Assembly (NCBI GenBank): GCA_905233135.1
Contig: CAJOCQ010000012.1
Location: forward strand, 1-55,847
DNA length: 55,847 nucleotides
Direction of reading: 5' to 3'
Origin: an uncultured Selenomonadaceae bacterium
GTDB lineage: Bacteria; Bacillota; Negativicutes; Selenomonadales; Selenomonadaceae
Shown: one piece after another, positions 51,121 through 55,847 of the stretch
Layout of the letters: each line of letters begins with the position of its first letter
Numbering within the stretch: position 1 is the stretch's first letter
Position numbers and translations under genes: made by a program
Notes under the pieces: model-generated
The model's database searches: none
What the model was told of the DNA's origin: nothing
Seen by the model: only the letters and a program-made list of their open reading frames with translations

Positions 51121-52203
51121 TTGAAAAGAGTTTATAATTTTAATCCCGGACCGGCAACCTTGCCGTTGGAAGTTTTGCAGGAGGCACAAGCCGAATTTTT
51201 AAATTTCGACAATTCGGGAATGTCAATAGTTGAAATCAGCCACAGAGCCAAGCCGTATGAAAAAATTCACAATCAAGCAAAGGCTGACATTTTGGAATTA
51301 ATGGGGCTCAGCGAAGATTACGAAGTTTTATTCATTCAAGGCGGCGCGTCTTTGCAATTCGCAATGATACCGCTGAATTTCGCCACGAAAGAAAATCCCG
51401 GCAGTTACGCAGTTACAGGCACTTTCGCCAAAAACGCTTACAAAGAAGCAAAAAATTTGGGCGTTGCAGAACTTGCCGCCTCAACCGAAGAAGAAAATTT
51501 CCGCCGCGTTCCAACTCAAGCCGAATTAAAAATTTCTCAAAACGCCGCATACTTTCACATTTGCAACAACAATACAATTTTCGGCACCGAATATCATTAC
51601 ATTCCAGAAACAGGCAACGTTCCGCTTTTCGCCGATATGTCAAGCGATATGTTAAGCCGCCCGTATGATTTTAAAAAATTTTCGCTGATTTACGCGGGCG
51701 TTCAGAAAAATTTGGGACCTGCGGGCGTCGTAGTTGTAGTTGCAAAAAAATCTTTGGTTGAAAAATCTTTGGAGACTTTGCCTACAATGTTACGCTACGA
51801 CACTTTCTACAAGAAAAATTCGCTGTACAATACGCCGCCTGCGTTCAGCATTTACATTGTTGGAAAAGTTGTGCGTTGGATAAAAAATCAAGGCGGGCTT
51901 GCCGAAATGGCTAAACGCAACGCCCAAAAAGCAAAAATTTTGTACGCGGCTATTGACAATTCAAACGGCTTTTATAAAGGGCACGCCGAAAAGGACAGCC
52001 GCTCCTTTATGAATGTAACTTTCCGCCTGCCCAATGAAGACCTTGAAAGTAAATTCGTCGCGCAGGCGTTGGAAAACAATTTAAGCGGCGTTAAAGGTCA
52101 TCGCAGCGTTGGCGGAATGCGCGCCTCCATTTATAACGCTATGACGCTTGAAGGCGTTGAAACTTTGGCTGACTTTATGGAAAAATTCCGCCGCCAATTT
52201 TAG
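51121..52203 (+). CDS. serC: Phosphoserine aminotransferase
   Basis: 360 residues, the standard SerC length. N-terminal VYNFNPGPATLPLEVLQEAQ, QGGASLQFAMIPLNF, the PLP lysine in IYAGVQKNLGPAGVVVVV, and RSFMNVTFRLPNEDLESKF, with GHRSVGGMRASIYNAM near the end. Makes phosphoserine for serine (and pyridoxal in some bacteria). I chose the TTG at 51121 because GGAGG lies 7 nt before it and the conserved start follows directly. No other serine-pathway gene is nearby. Confidence 0.96.
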   Translation: MKRVYNFNPGPATLPLEVLQEAQAEFLNFDNSGMSIVEISHRAKPYEKIHNQAKADILELMGLSEDYEVLFIQGGASLQFAMIPLNFATKENPGSYAVTGTFAKNAYKEAKNLGVAELAASTEEENFRRVPTQAELKISQNAAYFHICNNNTIFGTEYHYIPETGNVPLFADMSSDMLSRPYDFKKFSLIYAGVQKNLGPAGVVVVVAKKSLVEKSLETLPTMLRYDTFYKKNSLYNTPPAFSIYIVGKVVRWIKNQGGLAEMAKRNAQKAKILYAAIDNSNGFYKGHAEKDSRSFMNVTFRLPNEDLESKFVAQALENNLSGVKGHRSVGGMRASIYNAMTLEGVETLADFMEKFRRQF

Positions 52204-52424
52204 GGAATAAAGCCTAAAGACTAAGGGATAGTGAAAAAGCCGCCCGTCATTAAAGCCGCAGCTTAACCTTTTTTAGGAGCGTAGGAAAAATTAGAGGCGC
52301 CCCAAAGGGGGCCGCCTGTTACTAAGCGCGTACAGAAACCGAGCGGCCCTGACGGGCGGTAAAAAAAGCACTTTTTCTTTGGTACTTTCTTTTTTTGCTT
52401 CGGAAAAAAGAAAGTACATTTAAT
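52203..52424. repeat. Modular intergenic repeat, copy 4, with half word-repeat
   Basis: AATAAAGCCTAAAGACTAAGGGATAGTGAAAAAGC joins a segment bounded by CCGCCCGTCA (52240-52249) and TGACGGGCGG (52350-52359), 100 bp apart, containing GGCGCCCCAAAGGGGGCC. Then AAAGCACTTTTTCTTTG and the A/T hairpin GTACTTTC...GAAAGTAC (52382-52417), ending GTACATTTAATAAA. It is the most complete copy. Confidence 0.85.
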
Positions 52425-52457
52425 AAATAAAAACGTTAAGTTTTTAAGGTGATTCCT

Positions 52458-53411
52458 ATGAAACTGAAAAATAAAATTGCCGCGCTGTCAACGCTTTTAA
52501 TTTTGCAAATCGGCGCGGCAAATGCTGCAGGTATTGATGACGAATTGGCGGTTATTGCCGCCGAGCAGGATAAAACAGGCGAAAAAATTGAAACCTTCGA
52601 CCCCGATTCTTTGGACGCCGATAAAAATAAATCTAAAACCCGCAAGGAAATTAAGGAAGAACAAGAACGCATTGAAAAAGAACGCGAAGAGGCGCGTAAA
52701 AAAATTAGGGAAGAACGCCGAAAAAGCCGCGATGAACTCAAGGGAAAAGCTCCAATTTCCAAAAATCCCGCGCCTATTGCACGCAAGCAAGAAAATAATT
52801 CTTCAGCAATAACGCCGCCAACTCCTACAGTGCAGGCAGTTCAAGCCGTCGAAGAAAATCCCGCCGTCGAAGAATTTACACCTGTTGAAGAAATGCAAGA
52901 TAACCCGCAAGTTGAAGAAAATATTCAACCTGCCGAAAAAGTTAAACCCGTCGCCGAGCCGCCAAGAAATATCGGCTTGCCGAATCCAATCAATTCCTAC
53001 GCAAGCTTTAACGAAATTGTTCAGGCTATGAATTTTACACCGCTTTATATTCCGAAAAAATCAGGCTACACTATTACTTCAATGATGACGGTTAATAATC
53101 GAATTGCCGAAATTCGCTACAGCCGCAAATGGGAGCCGAATGTTTCACTGCACGTAAGAACTTACAGGCGCGCGGCGGGCGAAGAATTGAAGGACATTAG
53201 CGGCGTTGTCGGCGTCAAATGGCGCGTCAATGTTGTAAACGGCATTACAACTTATATTGCAAAAATTGACGAAAATAAACACGTTGCCGCTTGGGCTGTC
53301 GGCAATTATACTTTTTCCGCGTACGTGGAAAATCTTTCTTTTGCCGCCTTCCACGCGCTCGTTGCAGATGAACTTGTTGATTTGTCGAACCATTATTACA
53401 TTGGTAATTAA
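52458..53411 (+). CDS. Secreted protein with charged coiled coil and DUF4367-like C-terminus
   Basis: 317 residues. Signal peptide (IAALSTLLILQIGAANA), then a highly charged helical stretch (TRKEIKEEQERIEKEREEAR KKIREERRKSRDELK), a Pro/Val/Glu-rich linker (about 115-175) and a globular C-terminal domain of about 135 residues starting NSYASFNEIVQAMNFTPLYI and containing KKSGYTITSMMTVNNRIAEI RYSRKW. The last part resembles DUF4367, found in extracytoplasmic proteins. Function unknown; a cell-wall or envelope role is plausible. ATG at 52458 has AAGGTG at good distance. Not lipid-anchored, as no lipobox is seen. Confidence 0.7.
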   Translation: MKLKNKIAALSTLLILQIGAANAAGIDDELAVIAAEQDKTGEKIETFDPDSLDADKNKSKTRKEIKEEQERIEKEREEARKKIREERRKSRDELKGKAPISKNPAPIARKQENNSSAITPPTPTVQAVQAVEENPAVEEFTPVEEMQDNPQVEENIQPAEKVKPVAEPPRNIGLPNPINSYASFNEIVQAMNFTPLYIPKKSGYTITSMMTVNNRIAEIRYSRKWEPNVSLHVRTYRRAAGEELKDISGVVGVKWRVNVVNGITTYIAKIDENKHVAAWAVGNYTFSAYVENLSFAAFHALVADELVDLSNHYYIGN

Positions 53412-53423
53412 AAATTTTTTAAG

Positions 53424-53452
53424 TTGACGCAAAAACTTTTCAAAGGTATAAT
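53424..53452 (+). promoter_or_regulatory. Strong promoter of PTS gene
   Basis: TTGACG (53424-53429), 17-bp spacer, perfect TATAAT (53447-53452). It lies 290 bp before the PTS start codon, giving a long leader. Confidence 0.8.
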
Positions 53453-53458
53453 AAGCGC

Positions 53459-53741
53459 GTACTAATTTATTTTTCATTATTTTTTCATTAGGTTTACAAA
53501 TTCGGATTCCTTATTTAACAAGGACTTTTTTACTTTTAATAATTTTTTTGTCGAACTTGTAAACCGCTTTATTGTATTTTGGCTTTTTAAAATTTGGAAG
53601 GAGGACACGGCGGAAGTAGAAAATTTACACGCCTTATAAGGTTGTAAGGTATAATTCAAATTTTGTACAGAAAGACCAGAAATTATCATGAAAGGAGAGC
53701 TACGCTAAAACATTTGTTTATGTTAAGTAGCAAACATTCAC
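53459..53741 (+). promoter_or_regulatory. Structured leader of PTS mRNA with hairpin-bridged ribosome site
   Basis: The 330-bp gap has no gene. Long-range pairing AGGTTTACAA.TTCG (from about 53489) with CGAA.TTGTAAACC (to about 53567) encloses a small terminator-like hairpin TCCTT-ATTTAAC-AAGGA followed by TTTTTT. Near the start codon, AAAGGAGA (53691-53698) is separated from the ATG (53742) by a hairpin: GCTAC (53699-53703) with GTAGC (53727-53731) and AACAT (53709-53713) with ATGTT (53720-53724). When folded, only about 11 nt separate GGAG and ATG. A tiny reading frame, MKGELR, spans the ribosome site (53688-53708). I find no standard LicT/SacT-type antiterminator sequence. Confidence 0.6.
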
Positions 53742-55673
53742 ATGAAAAACATTAAAATCAGTAGCCCGCTTAACGGTACTTTGATACCGTTAAACCAGAT
53801 TGACGACCCCGTATTTGGTAGCGGCGCAATGGGACGCGGCGTCGCCATTAAAGACCCCGAAGGCAAAGTTTATGCACCTTTTGACGGCGAAATTACTGTT
53901 TTCTTCCCGACAAAGCATGCTATTGGCTTAAAGTCAAATGACGGCATTGAACTTTTGATTCACGTCGGTATGGATACAGTTAAACTCAACGGCGAAGGTT
54001 TTACCGCAAAAGCTGATGTTGGCGATAAAGTCAAACGCGGACAACTTTTGCTGGAATTTAGCCCCGACGTTATCAAAAAAGCCGGCTACATTACCACAAC
54101 GCCTGTTGTTGTTACCAACCATACAGAATTTGGCGACATTACTTTTGAACTCAACAAACAATCAATCACTGCGAAGGCAGGCGGCGATGACGCAGGCGCA
54201 GGCGCAGGCGGAGCTGTCGAAAAAGACGCTGACGACGCCCAATACGATAACCTCCCCGACGAAGAGCGCGTTGCTAAATTAATTATGAAATATGTCGGCG
54301 GTCCCGATAACGTTCGTACCGCCGAACACTGCGCTACTCGTCTTCGCCTTATCGTCAACGATAAATCTAAAATCCAAGAAAAGAAAGTCGAAAATATTGA
54401 CGGCGTTAAAGGGCAATTCTTCGCCGCGCAACAATATCAGATTATCTGCGGTACAGGTTTTGTTGACAAAGTTACTGAAGAATTTATCAAATTGAAACCG
54501 TCTCTTGCAGGCGGCGGCGGAAAAGAAGCCGCGTATGAGCAAATGAGTCTTGTACAAAAAATTTCTCGTACACTCGGCGACGTTTTCGTTCCTATTATCC
54601 CTGTTTTGGTTGCAACAGGTCTTTTCATGGGTCTTCGTGGCGCGTTAATGTCATTAGGCTCTGAATGGGGTCCGACATTCCTTTTAATGTCGCAAGTTTT
54701 GACTGATACTGCGTTTGCATTTTTACCCGCGCTTGTTTGTTGGTCCACAATGAATAAATTCGGCGGCACTGCGGTTATTGGTATCGTTTTAGGTCTTATG
54801 TTAGTTTTCCCGGCATTGCCGAACGCTTATGTAGTCGGTGGCGCGGCTAATGATTTGGCTAACGCAGGTTTAACTTGGGTTGAAGCTGCAGGTATGGAAG
54901 AATGGGCAGGCAAAGTTCCGATTCCGATTGATTTGGGATTCATTCAAATTCCGCTCGTCGGTTATCAAGGTTCAGTTCTTCCCGCATTGGTACTTGGTAT
55001 TTTTGCGGCGAAACTTCAACATTGGCTCAAAACTTTTATCCCCGATATGATTGACCTTATCGTAACTCCTTTCTTGACATTGACCATTTCAATGGCTCTC
55101 GGTTTCCTCGTTGTTGGTCCTATCATGCACGGTCTTGAACAAGTTGTTTTCGGCGCAGTTCAAAGTTTCTTGGGCATTCCGATTGTTGGTGGTCTCATCA
55201 TTGGCGGTTTGCAACAAGTCATTGTTATCTTCGGTGTTCACCATGTCTTCAGCGCGTTGGAAATTTATCTTTTGTCAACGCAAGGCAACGACCCCTTCAA
55301 CGCTATCATCACCTGCGCGACAATCGCACAAGGTGGCGCGGCTATGGCAGTTGCTATTAAAACAGTTGACGGCAAAAAACGCGCTCTTTACATTTCGTCA
55401 GCAGTTCCCGCTTTCTTGGGAATTACCGAACCTGCAATTTTCGGTATTAACCTCCGCTTTATGAAACCGTTCATTTACGGTTGCTGCGGCGGCGCAGTCG
55501 GCGGCGCAATTTCAAGCGCACTCGGTCTTGCAGGTACAGGTATGGGTATTACCGTTATTCCCGGTATGCTCCTTTACATGAACGGACAAATTTTGCAATA
55601 TATCATTGTAAATATTATTGCGTTGGCTGTCGGTTTCGGCTTGACTTACACCCTTTACAAAACTGAAGAATAA
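53742..55673 (+). CDS. PTS permease EIIABC, glucose/sucrose superfamily, A-B-C order
   Basis: 643 residues. The IIA domain comes first (about 1-145), with the phospho-histidine in IELLIHVGMDTVKLNGEGF. A Gly/Ala-rich linker (GGDDAGAGAGGAVEKDADDA) leads to the IIB domain, whose cysteine is in RTAEHCATRLRLIVNDKSKI. The IIC domain starts near 270 and contains IPVLVATGLFMGLRGALMSL, IVIFGVHHVFSALEIYLLST and FLGITEPAIFGINLRFMKPF, which points to the sucrose/trehalose/beta-glucoside branch. The IIA-first order differs from the usual B-C-A. The substrate cannot be fixed and no hydrolase gene is adjacent. Codon choice differs a little from neighbours (more GGT, CTT), which fits strong expression. Confidence 0.9.
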   Translation: MKNIKISSPLNGTLIPLNQIDDPVFGSGAMGRGVAIKDPEGKVYAPFDGEITVFFPTKHAIGLKSNDGIELLIHVGMDTVKLNGEGFTAKADVGDKVKRGQLLLEFSPDVIKKAGYITTTPVVVTNHTEFGDITFELNKQSITAKAGGDDAGAGAGGAVEKDADDAQYDNLPDEERVAKLIMKYVGGPDNVRTAEHCATRLRLIVNDKSKIQEKKVENIDGVKGQFFAAQQYQIICGTGFVDKVTEEFIKLKPSLAGGGGKEAAYEQMSLVQKISRTLGDVFVPIIPVLVATGLFMGLRGALMSLGSEWGPTFLLMSQVLTDTAFAFLPALVCWSTMNKFGGTAVIGIVLGLMLVFPALPNAYVVGGAANDLANAGLTWVEAAGMEEWAGKVPIPIDLGFIQIPLVGYQGSVLPALVLGIFAAKLQHWLKTFIPDMIDLIVTPFLTLTISMALGFLVVGPIMHGLEQVVFGAVQSFLGIPIVGGLIIGGLQQVIVIFGVHHVFSALEIYLLSTQGNDPFNAIITCATIAQGGAAMAVAIKTVDGKKRALYISSAVPAFLGITEPAIFGINLRFMKPFIYGCCGGAVGGAISSALGLAGTGMGITVIPGMLLYMNGQILQYIIVNIIALAVGFGLTYTLYKTEE

Positions 55674-55701
55674 TTTTTCAATCGAATAAATTTTAATTCG
55701 G

Positions 55702-55732
55702 CGGCGTTCATTTTTGGACGCCGTTTTTTTTT
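55702..55732 (+). terminator. Terminator after PTS gene
   Basis: CGGCGTTC-ATTTTT-GGACGCCG followed by TTTTTTTTT. Confidence 0.9.
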
Positions 55733-55749
55733 GTGCTTTAATATGTTTT

Positions 55750-55847
55750 TAGGGGCTGTTGGCAAACTATAAAAAGTAAAAACACAAGCAATTCTTTGAT
55801 AAAATAAGTTTGAAAGAAAGGATTGCTTATGTCTAACTTATTTTATC
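55750..55847 (+). mobile_element. Probable left end of an insertion sequence with start of transposase gene
   Basis: An end-like sequence AGGGGCTGTTGGCAAAC is followed by a short leader and an ATG at 55829 (MSNLFY...) behind AAAGGATT, with the frame running off the window. The leader shows two overlapping inverted repeats: AGCAATTCTTT with AAAGGATTGCT (one mismatch), and GATAAAATAAGTT with AACTTATTTTATC (perfect 13 bp, ending at the last base). The other end and the transposase body are outside, so family and identity remain open. Confidence 0.5.

Noticed and set aside
53485..53575. LicT/SacT/GlcT ribonucleic antiterminator in the PTS leader
   Set aside because: The expected conserved internal-loop words of that element are not visible, so only a general structured leader is claimed.
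1..55847. CRISPR array
   Set aside because: No series of regularly spaced identical direct repeats was found; the repeats present are dispersed single copies or hairpins.

Overview
The window is a chromosomal segment from a fermentative, strictly anaerobic-looking Firmicute, most likely of the Negativicutes (diderm, Selenomonas/Veillonella-like). This is inferred from the gene mix: Firmicute-type partner-switching genes (SpoIIE phosphatases, RsbW-like kinase, STAS), strong AGGAGG ribosome sites and many TTG starts, combined with a heptose-kinase-like PfkB protein that suggests lipopolysaccharide, a DcuA/B dicarboxylate carrier, malate dehydrogenase, rubredoxin and a NirJ1/AhbC-type heme radical SAM enzyme. 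No 16S rRNA is present, so genus cannot be called.

Layout. 1-7.2 kb (minus strand): an XRE-methyltransferase fusion, a STAS antagonist, an anti-sigma kinase and three tandem sensor-HAMP-PP2C phosphatases. The first-transcribed phosphatase is intact, the second is broken by a 40-bp deletion, and the third runs off the left edge. 7.5-15.2 kb: uvrB, an HD-GYP-like protein, an LPP20-like secreted protein, tadA, a zinc dehydrogenase, mdh, rubredoxin and an SMR exporter. 15.3-20.8 kb: a decayed operon. A NurA nuclease, a HerA ATPase with HAS barrel, an HSP90-like GHKL ATPase and an HNH-type protein all carry frameshifts or a stop, and the last is fused by deletion to a 5'-truncated radical SAM gene. 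20.8-30.4 kb: uvrC, rnhA, transporters, then grpE-dnaK-dnaJ. 30.6-38 kb: dcu carrier, a small secreted protein and its ruined copy, heptose-kinase-like gene, def-fmt-ruvB, BirA-box-controlled bioY, a CAP-domain protein, tRNA-Arg. 38-47.9 kb: EF-G paralogue, YgiT-like zinc finger with mutS, queH with a FliH-like protein, HI0933 flavoprotein, RelB-YoeB pair, NirJ1-like enzyme. 48-55.8 kb: YjiH-like and NhaC-like membrane proteins, serC, a coiled-coil secreted protein, a PTS permease with an unusual leader, and what looks like the left end of an insertion sequence.

Between genes lie several families of non-coding repeats. One is a modular element built of (i) an A/T-rich hairpin with conserved outer edge TTAAATGT and (ii) an approximately 105-120 nt segment bounded by perfect 10-bp inverted repeats of the CGCCCG/CGGGCG type. 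Another is a set of terminator-like hairpins whose arms are tandem short words such as CTAAGGATTAGGG. A third is a GC-rich hairpin with the loop AGGAC. I recognise none of these as a named family.

The most interesting features are the decayed NurA-HerA-GHKL-HNH operon, the modular intergenic repeats, the partner-switching module with tandem phosphatases, and the PTS leader in which a hairpin separates the Shine-Dalgarno sequence from the start codon.
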